Assembly (NCBI RefSeq): GCF_022803015.1
Contig: NZ_JAFKON010000008.1
Span: 186,001-250,000 of the forward strand
Reading direction: 5' to 3'
Source of the DNA: Arthrobacter humicola
GTDB lineage: Bacteria > Actinomycetota > Actinomycetes > Actinomycetales > Micrococcaceae
DNA length: 64,000 nucleotides
The notes under the pieces were generated by a model that saw only the letters and a list, made by a program, of their open reading frames with translations, made no database searches and was not told the origin of the DNA. A program made the translations under genes and the position numbers. The stretch's first letter is position 1. The number at the start of each line of letters is the position of its first letter. This document shows positions 26,054 through 34,749 of this stretch, in pieces.

Positions 26054-27718
26054 CTACGCCGGAAGCAGTGCGGGGTCCCCGCTGGCGACGCCGGCGCCGT
26101 CGCGCGCTTCATGCAGGAAGCGGTCGTAGGCCGGCAGTGTCAGGAAGGCCGGGAACTCGGTGCTGAGGGTGACTTCCTCGAAGATGTCCCGCGCGTCGGC
26201 GAAACGGTCTCCTTCGAAGCGCTCCAGCTTGGCGAATTCCTCGTCCAGCATGTCCTCCACCCACTCCCGGGTGATCACGTCGCCGTGGTCGGTGATGGCG
26301 CGGGCGAAGATCCACTGCCACAGCTGCGAGCGGGAGATTTCCGCGGTGGCGGCGTCCTCCATCAGGTTGTGGATGGCCACCGCGCCGTTGCCGCGCAGCC
26401 ACGACTCGATGTAGCGGATCCCCACTTCGATGTTGTTCCGGATGCCCTGTTCGGTGATGGTTCCGGTGGTCGTGGAGATGTCCAGGAGCGCGCGGTCGTC
26501 CGCGGTGACGTCCTCACGGAGGCGCTCGAGCTGGTTCGGACGCTCGCCGAGGACGGCGTCGAACACCTCGCGGCAGACCGGCACCAGGTCCGGGTGCGCC
26601 ACCCAGGAGCCGTCGAAGCCGTCGCCGGCCTCGCGGGTCTTGTCCGCGCGGACCTTCTCGAAGGCGATCGCGTTGGCATCCTGGTCCTTGCGGTTGGGGA
26701 CAGCCGCGGCCATGCCGCCGATCGCCATGGCGCCGCGCTTGTGGCAGGCCCGGACGAGCTGTTCTGTGTAGGCGCGCATGAACGGCTGGGTCATGGTGAC
26801 CTGGCCGCGGTCCGGGAGCACGAAGCGCGGGCCGCGGGTGCGGAAGTTCTTGATCAGGGAGAAGATGTAGTCCCAGCGGCCGGCGTTCAGGCCCGCGGCG
26901 TGGTCCCGGAGTTCGTAGAGGATCTCCTCCATTTCGAACGCCGCGGTGATCGTCTCGATCAGCACGGTCGCGCGGATGGTGCCCTGCGGGATGCCCAGCA
27001 GGTCCTGCGCCATGATGAAGATGTCGTTCCACAGCCGGGCCTCGAGGTGGTTCTCGATCTTCGGCAGGTAGAAGTACGGGCCTTTGCCCTGGGCGATCAG
27101 GCGGCGGGCGTTGTGGAAGAAGTACAGGCCAAAGTCCACGATCCCGCCGGCAATAGGCGTGCCATCGATGAGCATGTGCTTTTCCGGCAGGTGCCAGCCG
27201 CGGGGGCGGACCACGACTGTGGGCAGTTCCCCGGCCGGGCGCAGCTTGTACTCCTTGCCCTCCGGGGAAGTGAAGTCGATCCGGCGTTCCAGCGCGTCCG
27301 TGAGGTTCAGCTGGCCCTGGATCACGTTGCGCCAGGACGGCGTGGAGGAGTCCTCCATGTCCGCGAGCCACACCTTGGCGCCGGAGTTCAGCGCGTTGAT
27401 GGTCATCTTCTTGTCGACCGGCCCGGTGATTTCCACGCGGCGGTCCTCCAAGCCCGGGGCCGGAGGAGCGACGCGCCAGTTCGGGTCGTTGCGGACGGAC
27501 TCGGTCTCGCGCAGGAACCGCGGGTCCCGGCCCTTGGAGATCTGCTGGCGGCGTTCCTGCCGTGCCTGCAGCAGCTCCCGACGGCGCCCTGCCGTGGCCT
27601 TGTGCAGCTTGGCAACAAACGCCAGCGCGTCCGGCGTGAGGACCTCGCCCTGCCGGCAAATCGGCTGCGCGGTCAACGTGATCCCGTTGATAGTGAAGTT
27701 GTCAGTGAAGCTGTTCAT
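26054..27718 (-). CDS. aceB: Malate synthase A
   Basis: This 554-residue enzyme condenses glyoxylate with acetyl-CoA to malate, the second step of the glyoxylate shunt. The family signature region is visible as [14 protein letters not shown], with [15 protein letters not shown] and an N-terminal [12 protein letters not shown]. The ATG at 27718 has AAGGAGA seven bases before it. Longer readings up to 27871 run into the aceA-aceB intergenic hairpin. It lies downstream of aceA in the same direction with a 199 bp gap, so it probably has its own promoter or depends on read-through past the hairpin. Confidence 0.95.
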   Translation of the reverse strand: MNSFTDNFTINGITLTAQPICRQGEVLTPDALAFVAKLHKATAGRRRELLQARQERRQQISKGRDPRFLRETESVRNDPNWRVAPPAPGLEDRRVEITGPVDKKMTINALNSGAKVWLADMEDSSTPSWRNVIQGQLNLTDALERRIDFTSPEGKEYKLRPAGELPTVVVRPRGWHLPEKHMLIDGTPIAGGIVDFGLYFFHNARRLIAQGKGPYFYLPKIENHLEARLWNDIFIMAQDLLGIPQGTIRATVLIETITAAFEMEEILYELRDHAAGLNAGRWDYIFSLIKNFRTRGPRFVLPDRGQVTMTQPFMRAYTEQLVRACHKRGAMAIGGMAAAVPNRKDQDANAIAFEKVRADKTREAGDGFDGSWVAHPDLVPVCREVFDAVLGERPNQLERLREDVTADDRALLDISTTTGTITEQGIRNNIEVGIRYIESWLRGNGAVAIHNLMEDAATAEISRSQLWQWIFARAITDHGDVITREWVEDMLDEEFAKLERFEGDRFADARDIFEEVTLSTEFPAFLTLPAYDRFLHEARDGAGVASGDPALLPA

Positions 27719-27814
27719 TTCAAATCTCCTTAGAGAAGAAGCAAGTTCGACGGCGGTTGGCGACGTGCGCACGAGGCGGCGGGCCGGATGCTCCGGAAGC
27801 GTGCGTAAAAGGGG

Positions 27815-27863
27815 CCCCATTGCCGCCCAGTCGACGTGTGTAGTGTCGAAGGCGGCAATGGGG
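27815..27863 (-). terminator. Bipartite hairpin after aceA
   Basis: CCCCATTGCCGCC (27815-27827) and GGCGGCAATGGGG (27851-27863) form a perfect 13-base stem. Inside it TCGAC (27831-27835) pairs with GTCGA (27845-27849). On the minus strand the stem is followed by CCCCTTTTACG, so a short T-run is present. It probably terminates or attenuates aceA transcription before aceB. Confidence 0.6.
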
Positions 27864-27917
27864 AATAGCACGCGGAGGAGTATTCGGTCCGATGGCGGAA
27901 GCGCCGCCGTCGGGTGT

Positions 27918-29249
27918 CTAGTGGAACTGGCCTTCTTCGGTGGATCCCACCAGGGCCAGGGTGGATGCGTTCGGGTTGAGCGCGGTGGCGATGTCGTCGA
28001 AGTAGCCGGTGCCGACTTCGCGCTGGTGCTTGGTGGCGGTGTAGCCGCGGGACTCGGAGGCGAATTCCTTCTCCTGCAGCTCGACGTACGCGCTCATGCC
28101 TTCCCGGGCGTAGCCGTGGGCGAGGTCGAACATCGAGTAGTTCAGGGCGTGGAAGCCGGCCAGGGTGATGAACTGGAAGGTGAAGCCCATGGCGCCGAGT
28201 TCGCGCTGGAACTTCGCGATCGTGGCGTCGTCGAGGTGCTTGCGCCAGTTGAACGACGGCGAGCAGTTGTAGGAGAGCATCTGGTCCGGGAACTCGACCT
28301 TGACGGATTCGGCGAACTTGCGGGCCAGTTCCAGGTCCGGGGTACCCGTCTCCATCCAGATGAGGTCGGAGTACGGGGCGTAGGCCTTGGCGCGGGCGAT
28401 GCAGGGTTCGATCCCGTTGCGGACCTTGTAGAAGCCCTCCGGGGTGCGGACCGGCTGGCCGCCTTCGCGGAGGATGAATTCCTGGTCACGCTCGTCGACG
28501 TCGGAGGTGATCAGGGTGGCCGCCTCGGCGTCGGTGCGGGCGATGATGACCGACGGGGTACCGGCGACGTCGGCGGCGAGCCGGGCCGCGTTCAGCGTCC
28601 GGACGTGCTGCTGGGTGGGGATCAGGACCTTGCCGCCGAGGTGGCCGCACTTCTTTTCCGAGGCGAGCTGGTCTTCCCAGTGCACGCCCGCGGCGCCGGC
28701 CTGGATCATGGACTTCATGAGCTCGTAGGCGTTCAGCGGGCCGCCGAAGCCTGCCTCGGCGTCGGCCACGATCGGGACCATCCAGTCCTCGACGGTCTGG
28801 ATGCCCTCGGAGAACTCGATCTGGTCCGCGCGGAGCAGGGCGTTGTTGATGCGCCGGACCACCGTGGGAACGGAATTGGCGGGGTAGAGCGACTGGTCCG
28901 GGTAGGTGTGGCCGGAGTTGTTGGCGTCCGCGGCGACCTGCCAGCCGGAGAGGTAGATGGCGCGGAGGCCGGCCTTGACCTGCTGCACGGCCTGGTTGCC
29001 GGTCAGGGCGCCGAGGGCGTTGGTGTAGCCGCCGGTCTTGTGCTCTTCGGTGAGCTGCTTCCACAGCTTTTCGGAGCCGCGCCGGGCGAGGGTGTGTTCT
29101 TCGGAGACGCGGCCGCGGAGGCGGATGACGTCGGAGGCCTTGTAGTCCCGGGTCACACCTTCCCAGCGCGGGTTGGCGGCCCACTCGAGCTCCAGTGCGG
29201 CGGCCTGCTGTTCGGGCGTCTGCTGGGTGGGCTCAAATGCTGCAGTCAT
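27918..29249 (-). CDS. aceA: Isocitrate lyase
   Basis: This 443-residue enzyme splits isocitrate into succinate and glyoxylate, the entry step of the glyoxylate shunt for growth on acetate or fatty acids. The catalytic cysteine motif KKCGHLGGK is clear near residue 195, with [11 protein letters not shown] before it and the metal-binding region [10 protein letters not shown] upstream. The length is typical of bacterial ICL. The ATG at 29249 has AAGGAGA five bases upstream. It is divergent from ramB, the usual regulator of this gene in Corynebacterium. Confidence 0.97.
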   Translation of the reverse strand: MTAAFEPTQQTPEQQAAALELEWAANPRWEGVTRDYKASDVIRLRGRVSEEHTLARRGSEKLWKQLTEEHKTGGYTNALGALTGNQAVQQVKAGLRAIYLSGWQVAADANNSGHTYPDQSLYPANSVPTVVRRINNALLRADQIEFSEGIQTVEDWMVPIVADAEAGFGGPLNAYELMKSMIQAGAAGVHWEDQLASEKKCGHLGGKVLIPTQQHVRTLNAARLAADVAGTPSVIIARTDAEAATLITSDVDERDQEFILREGGQPVRTPEGFYKVRNGIEPCIARAKAYAPYSDLIWMETGTPDLELARKFAESVKVEFPDQMLSYNCSPSFNWRKHLDDATIAKFQRELGAMGFTFQFITLAGFHALNYSMFDLAHGYAREGMSAYVELQEKEFASESRGYTATKHQREVGTGYFDDIATALNPNASTLALVGSTEEGQFH

Positions 29250-29349
29250 CTTTGTCTCCTTGGTGGGTCCGGGGCCGGTCAGTCTGCGTCTCTGCAGAGC
29301 CTGGTTGGTTGTTCCCGGATAGTGAATCTTTCCGTGAGTTCTACTTTTC

Positions 29350-29425
29350 TGCACTTTCCAAGGGGTTTCTAGACCAAAGCTATGGAAAGAAATGCACTTC
29401 TTCGCGTATTCTCAAGAAATGCACT
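29350..29425. promoter_or_regulatory. aceA/ramB divergent control region with three TGCACT repeats
   Basis: TGCACT occurs at 29350-29355, 29393-29398 and 29420-29425. The last two are part of the longer direct repeat AAGAAATGCACT. The region is AT-rich compared with its surroundings and holds the divergent promoters. The repeats are candidate sites for RamB or another regulator. They do not closely match the published corynebacterial RamB motif. Confidence 0.45.
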
Positions 29426-30903
29426 CAACCAGCTGGAACCGCCAAGCCCTTGCGTCGTCCGCGCCCGCAGCGCCGGACGTGGATGTCATCAGCTTGGGCC
29501 GGCGCGTCCGGCATCTGCGCAAGGCGGCAGGGCTCACGCTCGACGACCTGAGTGCCGCCGTCGGGACGGCCCCCAGCCAGCTGAGTCTGATGGAAAACGG
29601 CAAACGCGAGCCCAAGCTGGGTCTGCTCCAGCAGCTTGCTGCGGCACTCGGGGTGAGCATCGACGAACTGCTCGGCGCGGAGCCGCCCAACCGGCGTGCG
29701 GCGCTGGAGATCGAGCTGGAACGGTACCAGCGCAGCCCCATCTATGAGTCCCTGAATCTGCCCAAGATCCGCATCAGTTCGCGGCTTCCGATGGATGTGC
29801 TGGAGTCCATGGTGGGCCTGCAGCATGAGCTTGAACGCCGGCTCAATGAGCAGGTCGCGACGCCGGAGGAGGCCCGCCGCGCGAACGGTGAACTGCGCGC
29901 GATGATGCGCGAGAGGAACAACTATTTCCCCGAGTATGAGGCCGAGGCGCAGAAGGTCCTGGCCTCGGTGGGCCACACCAGCGGTCCGCTGTCCCACCAC
30001 GTCATTTCGGACATCGCCGGGCATCTCGGATTCAGCCTCCACCATGTGGGTGATCTCCCTCATTCCACGCGTTCGGTGACTGATCTTAAGAACCGCCGAA
30101 TTTATCTCACGCAGAACGCCCGCAGCGATCACGACCCCCGTTCGGTGCTGCTGCAGGCGCTGGGCCATTACGTCCTGGGCCACCAGACGCCGAACAACTA
30201 CGGCGATTTCCTGATGCAGCGCGTGGCCACGAACTACTTCGCCGCCGCGCTGCTGCTGCCCGAGCAGGCTACCGTGGCATTCCTGCAGGAGGCCAAGCAG
30301 GCCAAGGAAATCGCGGTCGAGGACATCCGGGATGCCTTCGCGGTGTCCTACGAGACCGCCGCGCACCGCTTCACAAACCTGGCCACCCAGCACCTGGGCA
30401 TCCGCACGCACTTCCAGAAGACGCACAAGAGCGGCATCATCTACAAGGCCTACGAGAACGACGGCGTGACGTTCCCGCAGGACCACACCGGCGCCATCGA
30501 GGGTCAGTTCTCGTGCCGGAACTGGACGTCCCGGGTGGTGTTCGACGTCCCGGACAAGTTCAGCGCCTACAACCAGTACACTGACACCCCGGCCGGGACG
30601 TACTGGTGCACGGCCCGGACGGAACGCTCCGCGAACGGGGAGTTCTCCCTGTCCGTGGGTGTCCCGTATGCGCACGTGAAGTGGTTCCGCGGCCGCGACA
30701 CCACCGAGCGGTCCAAGTCCACCTGCCCGGACGAAAGCTGCTGCCGCCGCCCGCCGGCGTCGCTGACCGCCGAATGGGCCGGGAACGCCTGGCCCTCGGC
30801 CCGGGCCCACTCCCACCTGCTGGCGGCCATGCCGCCGGGCGCCTTCCCGGGCGTGGACGAGACCGAGGTCTACTCCTTCCTGCAGGCGCACTCGGGGAGC
30901 TGA
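29419..30903 (+). CDS. ramB: RamB-type regulator of acetate metabolism (XRE helix-turn-helix with degenerate M78 domain)
   Basis: The protein is about 494 residues. An N-terminal XRE helix-turn-helix (LRKAAGLTLDDLSAAVGTAPSQLSLMENGK) is followed by an ImmA/IrrE-like region and a C-terminal ligand or oligomerisation domain. In Corynebacterium glutamicum the homologue controls aceA, aceB and acetate activation. The protease site HExxH is replaced by ALGHYVLGH, so peptidase activity is unlikely. A C-terminal CPDESCC cluster is present. Two in-frame ATGs, at 29392 and 29419, each lie in a copy of the same repeat. Neither has a strong ribosome site, so the start is uncertain and a leaderless mRNA is possible. 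Confidence 0.9.
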   Translation: MHSTSWNRQALASSAPAAPDVDVISLGRRVRHLRKAAGLTLDDLSAAVGTAPSQLSLMENGKREPKLGLLQQLAAALGVSIDELLGAEPPNRRAALEIELERYQRSPIYESLNLPKIRISSRLPMDVLESMVGLQHELERRLNEQVATPEEARRANGELRAMMRERNNYFPEYEAEAQKVLASVGHTSGPLSHHVISDIAGHLGFSLHHVGDLPHSTRSVTDLKNRRIYLTQNARSDHDPRSVLLQALGHYVLGHQTPNNYGDFLMQRVATNYFAAALLLPEQATVAFLQEAKQAKEIAVEDIRDAFAVSYETAAHRFTNLATQHLGIRTHFQKTHKSGIIYKAYENDGVTFPQDHTGAIEGQFSCRNWTSRVVFDVPDKFSAYNQYTDTPAGTYWCTARTERSANGEFSLSVGVPYAHVKWFRGRDTTERSKSTCPDESCCRRPPASLTAEWAGNAWPSARAHSHLLAAMPPGAFPGVDETEVYSFLQAHSGS

Positions 30904-31061
30904 CCCTCCCTCAGTTCCTGCGGGTTCCTCCTGGACCCTCCCTCAGATCCTGCCCGTTACTGCTCGTCGCTCCCTCATTTCCTGCGGCTTTCGGTGCGTC
31001 GCTCCCGCACATCAGGTGAGGGAGCGTCCGGGAGTTTGCTGCAGAAGGTGAGGGAGCGTCC
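30904..31061. repeat. Intergenic array of CTCCCTCA repeats with inverted copies
   Basis: Three direct units (CTCCCTCAGTTCCTGC, CTCCCTCAGATCCTGC, CTCCCTCATTTCCTGC) start about 31-32 bases apart. They are followed by a degenerate CTCCCGCACATC and two inverted copies (GAGGGAGCG near 31018-31028 and 31050-31058). The centre GCTCCCGCAC/GTGAGGGAGC can fold. The array fills most of the gap between ramB and poxB and encodes nothing visible. It is not a CRISPR, because the spacers are too short and the units degenerate. Confidence 0.6.
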
Positions 31062-31090
31062 CCTTGGGCGTGGCTGACCGCAGGGCAGAC

Positions 31091-31096
31091 TATATT
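31091..31096 (+). promoter_or_regulatory. Possible -10 box of poxB
   Basis: TATATT stands 45 bases upstream of the poxB start in GC-rich surroundings. No convincing -35 is found at the right distance, so this is a weak call. Confidence 0.3.
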
Positions 31097-31140
31097 GGCC
31101 TGTGTCAGCTCATCGATCTATCTCGCGGGAGCGTGCGCCC

Positions 31141-32889
31141 ATGGCCAAGGAACTTGCCACCCAGCTCATCGAACAACTCCAGGCTGCCGGCGTGCAGCGG
31201 ATCTACGGGATTGTGGGGGACAGCCTCAACCCGATTGTCGACGCCGTCCGCAAGACCGGCGGCTCGCAACAGGGCGGTATCGATTGGATCCATGTCCGGC
31301 ATGAGGAGGCGGCCGCATTCGCCGCGGCGGCGGAAGCCCAACTGACCGGCCGGCTCGCGGTGTGCGCCGGCTCCTGCGGGCCCGGCAACCTGCACCTGAT
31401 CAACGGCCTGTATGACGCCAACCGTTCCGGGGCGCCGGTGCTGGCCATCGCCTCGCACATCCCCAGCAAGCAGATCGGCAGCAGTTTCTTCCAGGAAACC
31501 CACCCCGACCGGCTCTTCAACGAGTGCTCGGTCTACTCCGAGCTGATCAGCACCGCGGAGCAGGCGCCCCGCGTCATGCACAGCGCCATCCAGCACGCCG
31601 TCGGCCTAAGGGGCGTCGCCGTCGTGACCCTTCCCGGTGACATCGCCGGCCTGGAGGCGACGGCCGAAACGCCGGCCCCGGCGACCTTCCGGCCGGCGGC
31701 GCTGATGCCGGACCCCGCGAGTGTGCAGGAACTGGCCGACGCCATCAACGCCGCCGGCAAGGTGGCCATCTTTGCCGGTGCCGGCGTCGAGGGCGCGCAC
31801 GACGAGGTGATTGCGCTCGCCGGGCTGATCGCGGCGCCGATCGGCCACAGCCTCCGCGGCAAAGACTTCATGCAGTACGACAACGCCTATGACATCGGCA
31901 TGACCGGGCTGCTGGGTTACGGCGCCGCGGCCGAGGGCATCGAGGACGCGGACCTGCTGATCCTGCTGGGAACGGACTTCCCGTACGACCAGTTCCTCCC
32001 CGGAACCCGGACGGCGCAGGTGGACCGGGCCGCGCACAAACTGGGGCGGCGGACCGACGTCGACGTCGCAGTGCACGGCGACGTCCTCCCCACCCTTGCC
32101 GCCCTCATGCCGTTGGTCACGGCCAAGAAGAGTCGCCGTTTCCTGGATGCGATGCTGAAGAAGCACGACCGGCTCATGAACAAGGCCGTGGGGGCGTACA
32201 CCCGCAACGTCGGGACGAAACAGCCGATCCACCCGGAATATGCTGCCTCCCTGCTGGACCAGGTGGCGGCGAGGGACGCGATTTTCACGGCGGACACCGG
32301 CATGTGCAATGTCTGGACCGCCCGGTACATCAACCCGCTGGGCACCCGCCGGCTGATCGGCTCGTACCTGCACGGGTCCATGGCCAACGCGCTGCCGCAC
32401 GCGATCGGCGCCCAGCTGGCCTACCCCGGCCGGCAGGTGGTTTCGGTCTCCGGCGACGGCGGCCTGTCGATGCTGCTGGGCGAGCTCATCACGGTCGCCG
32501 CGCACCGGCTGCCCGTGAACGTGGTGGTCTTCAACAACTCCACCCTGGGCATGGTGAAACTCGAGATGCTGGTGGACGGGCTCCCGGACTTCGGCGTCGA
32601 CGTCCCGGACGCCAACTACGCGGACGTTGCCCGGGCCCTGGGCTTCCACGCCGAGCGCGTCACGGATCCGTCCCGCATCGAGGCTGCGTACCGGGAAGCC
32701 TTCGCCCACCCCGGCCCGTCGCTGGTGGAGCTCATCACGGACCCCAAGGCGCTGTCCCTCCCGCCGAAGATCAAGGGCGCGCAGGTCCTGGGCTTCGCCA
32801 CGGCCATGTCCAAAGTGGTCCTGAACCGGGGTGCCGGCGAGGCCGTCAGTATGGCACGGAGCAACCTGCGGAACGTCCCGCGGCGCTAG
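31141..32889 (+). CDS. poxB: Pyruvate dehydrogenase (quinone) / pyruvate oxidase
   Basis: This 582-residue ThDP- and FAD-dependent enzyme decarboxylates pyruvate to acetate and CO2 and passes electrons to quinone at the membrane surface. The catalytic Glu lies in VRHEEAAAFAAAAEAQ near residue 55. The ThDP-binding motif is GDGGLSMLLGE, ending at VVVFNNSTLG. Length and order of domains match actinobacterial Pqo. The ATG at 31141 is preferred because MAKELATQLIEQL is the usual beginning; an in-frame start 13 codons earlier lies at the promoter. Acetate made here feeds the same acetyl-CoA pool that the nearby glyoxylate shunt uses. Confidence 0.9.
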   Translation: MAKELATQLIEQLQAAGVQRIYGIVGDSLNPIVDAVRKTGGSQQGGIDWIHVRHEEAAAFAAAAEAQLTGRLAVCAGSCGPGNLHLINGLYDANRSGAPVLAIASHIPSKQIGSSFFQETHPDRLFNECSVYSELISTAEQAPRVMHSAIQHAVGLRGVAVVTLPGDIAGLEATAETPAPATFRPAALMPDPASVQELADAINAAGKVAIFAGAGVEGAHDEVIALAGLIAAPIGHSLRGKDFMQYDNAYDIGMTGLLGYGAAAEGIEDADLLILLGTDFPYDQFLPGTRTAQVDRAAHKLGRRTDVDVAVHGDVLPTLAALMPLVTAKKSRRFLDAMLKKHDRLMNKAVGAYTRNVGTKQPIHPEYAASLLDQVAARDAIFTADTGMCNVWTARYINPLGTRRLIGSYLHGSMANALPHAIGAQLAYPGRQVVSVSGDGGLSMLLGELITVAAHRLPVNVVVFNNSTLGMVKLEMLVDGLPDFGVDVPDANYADVARALGFHAERVTDPSRIEAAYREAFAHPGPSLVELITDPKALSLPPKIKGAQVLGFATAMSKVVLNRGAGEAVSMARSNLRNVPRR

Positions 32890-32900
32890 GGGCCCGGCGA

Positions 32901-32962
32901 GTTCGCCGGAAGCTGCCCGGTTCGCCGGATATGTCCGGCGAACCGGAGACATTCCGGCGAAC
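32901..32962. repeat. Nested palindromic intergenic repeat, copy 2
   Basis: Outer arms GTTCGCCGGAA (32901-32911) and TTCCGGCGAAC (32952-32962) are perfectly complementary. Inner arms GGTTCGCCGGA (32919-32929) and TCCGGCGAACC (32934-32944) are also perfect, with loop TATG. It sits 11 bases after poxB and 30 bases before the serpin gene. Confidence 0.85.
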
Positions 32963-32992
32963 TGCGCACCCATCGAGGCGAAAGGTGTGGCC

Positions 32993-34264
32993 ATGAAAGA
33001 TCACCGCGTGGCGAAAATTGTGGCGGCGGGAACCATCGCGGTGCTCACGGCTTGTGCGCCCCCGGTACCAGGGCTTGTGAAGGCCGACGGCGTCGAACGG
33101 GTTCCGGTGGACCGCGCCGCGTACGCTGCCGAATTCCAGGCATTCCGGGCTTCCGCCCTGACGTTGGGAGCCGCGCTGCTGGCCGACGGCGGTGACGGGG
33201 CCGAAGGGAACGTGGTGTCGTCCCCCGGCAGCCTGCTGATCGCGCTCGCCATGCTGCGGGCAGGGGCGTCCGGGGAGACCGCCGTCGAAATGGACCAGGT
33301 GCTGGGGCTCCCGGACGGCAACCGGGATGAGGCCATGAACGCCCTGCTCGAGTCCCTGGCGGCGTATGACGGTGATCCCGGCTCGGTCGACGAAAAGGAT
33401 CCGCCCCGGAAGCCGGTCATGCATGCGGCCAACGGTCTGTTTGTGGACAAGGATGTACCAACCGGGAGGAACTACCTGGAAACCCTTGCCCGGCACTACG
33501 GCACCGGGGTGTACCCCGTGGATTTCCGGGATGAGGCCGCCACGAGGCCGGCCCTGGATGCCTGGGTGGACCGGAACACGGGCGGCCGGATCAAGAAAGC
33601 ACCCGCGGAGTACGATCGCGACAACACGTTCAGCCTCCTCAATGCCCTGTACTTCGCCGCGGCGTGGCAGTCTCCTTTCGACCCGAACGACACCTCGGAC
33701 GGACCTTTCACGACCTCAGGTGGCGAGGAAATCAGCGTGCCGACCATGTACAACTCGCTGCAGCTGGCCTATGCGGAGGGCCCTGGCTGGCGGGCGGTGG
33801 AGCTGCCATACGCAGAAGGTTTTGCCATGCGGCTGGTGCTGCCCGGTCCAGGCGTTGGGCCGGAGACCCTCACGGCGGCCAAGCTGGCGGCAATTGCGGC
33901 GGCCCTGGACACGGCCCAGGAGGTCTCCGCACTGATCTCCCTGCCCAAGTGGGACCACAAGAGCACCTTCGACCTGCGGAAGGTATTTGAAGCGCTGGGA
34001 CTGGCCAGGACCCTGGTGACCACCGAAGATTTCGACGCCATCCAGCCGAAGCTGACGCTTACGCAGGCCGCCCAGGCCGCCGACATCACCGTTGCCGAGA
34101 AGGGAACGGTGGCCGCCGCCGTGACGCAGATCAACGGCGCCGTGACCGGTGTGCGGCCCCTCCCGGACCAGACCATCGACTTCGACCGGCCGTTCCTCTA
34201 CCAGGTCGTGCACACCGAAACCGGGCTCCCGGTCTTCATGGGGAAGGTCGCGGACCCGCGCTGA
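32993..34264 (+). CDS. Serpin-family protease inhibitor, predicted lipoprotein
   Basis: This 423-residue protein has a lipobox VLTAC with Cys21, so it is probably anchored outside the cell membrane, followed by a full serpin fold. Visible serpin landmarks are NVVSSPGSLLIALAML, NALYFAAAWQSPF, the hinge EKGTVAAAVTQ before the reactive loop, and the C-terminal FDRPFLYQVVHTETGLPVFMGKV. The small residues in the hinge match inhibitory serpins rather than non-inhibitory ones. The bait region follows at about NGAVTGVRPLPDQ. Serpins are uncommon in bacteria. The target protease is unknown. It stands alone between two palindromic repeats. Confidence 0.9.
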   Translation: MKDHRVAKIVAAGTIAVLTACAPPVPGLVKADGVERVPVDRAAYAAEFQAFRASALTLGAALLADGGDGAEGNVVSSPGSLLIALAMLRAGASGETAVEMDQVLGLPDGNRDEAMNALLESLAAYDGDPGSVDEKDPPRKPVMHAANGLFVDKDVPTGRNYLETLARHYGTGVYPVDFRDEAATRPALDAWVDRNTGGRIKKAPAEYDRDNTFSLLNALYFAAAWQSPFDPNDTSDGPFTTSGGEEISVPTMYNSLQLAYAEGPGWRAVELPYAEGFAMRLVLPGPGVGPETLTAAKLAAIAAALDTAQEVSALISLPKWDHKSTFDLRKVFEALGLARTLVTTEDFDAIQPKLTLTQAAQAADITVAEKGTVAAAVTQINGAVTGVRPLPDQTIDFDRPFLYQVVHTETGLPVFMGKVADPR

Positions 34265-34287
34265 CGGGTGGCCTACCGGCACCCACA

Positions 34288-34347
34288 TCGCCGGAAGCCC
34301 TCCAGTTCGCCACAAACTTCCGGCGAATTGGAGGGACTCCGGCGAAC
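34288..34347. repeat. Nested palindromic intergenic repeat, copy 3
   Basis: Left arm from 34288 (TCGCCGGAAGCCCTCCAGTT) pairs with the right arm ending at 34346 (AATTGGAGGGACTCCGGCGA), with only a few mismatches over 24 bases. It lies between the convergent serpin and DUF1801 genes, where a bidirectional terminator would be expected. Confidence 0.8.
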
Positions 34348-34355
34348 TCGGCGGC

Positions 34356-34718
34356 TTAGGGAGTCCCGCTCCGGCGCTCTTGTGCCAAGGCCGCCGCCAC
34401 TTTTCCAATCAGCTCGTACGGGACAGGCTTCCGCAACGGGAACTTCAGGCTGCCCTTCGCTGCGCGGTAGGGGGCGAGTTCCGTGCTCAGCGATTCGTCG
34501 CCGTCGGGCACGGGGTAGACGGAGATGTGGTGCGCCCAGCCCGCGAAATAGACGACGTATTTGCCCCCGAGCGTGATCGTCGGGATGCCGTAACTGATCA
34601 TCTCCCCTGATCCTGGTACCGCGGCATGGCAGTGCCGCCGGATCTCCTGCAGCGCCTCCTGCACGTCAGCAGGAAACGAGGCGATGTATTCCTCCACGGA
34701 CTCAAAGTGCTGTGCCAT
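34356..34718 (-). CDS. DUF1801 (YdhG-like) domain protein
   Basis: This 120-residue protein begins MAQHFESVEEYIASFP, with the GEMISYGIPTITLGGKYVVYFAGW core and a C-terminal KGSLKFPLRKPVP segment. All are characteristic of the DUF1801/YdhG group with a YjbR/frataxin-like fold. The biochemical function is unknown. The ATG at 34718 has GAGGAAA upstream. An in-frame start 20 codons earlier overlaps the kinase stop. It follows the PdxK-like kinase in the same direction by 31 bp. Confidence 0.85.
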   Translation of the reverse strand: MAQHFESVEEYIASFPADVQEALQEIRRHCHAAVPGSGEMISYGIPTITLGGKYVVYFAGWAHHISVYPVPDGDESLSTELAPYRAAKGSLKFPLRKPVPYELIGKVAAALAQERRSGTP

Positions 34719-34749
34719 TGCCGTTTCCTCCAATGATCCCAGCAACGAG

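Noticed and set aside
25928-29372. Long plus-strand frames opposite aceB and aceA
   Set aside because: They are shadows of the strongly conserved glyoxylate shunt genes on the minus strand, with biased composition.
30904-31061. CRISPR array
   Set aside because: Units are degenerate and partly inverted with short spacing, and there are no cas genes.
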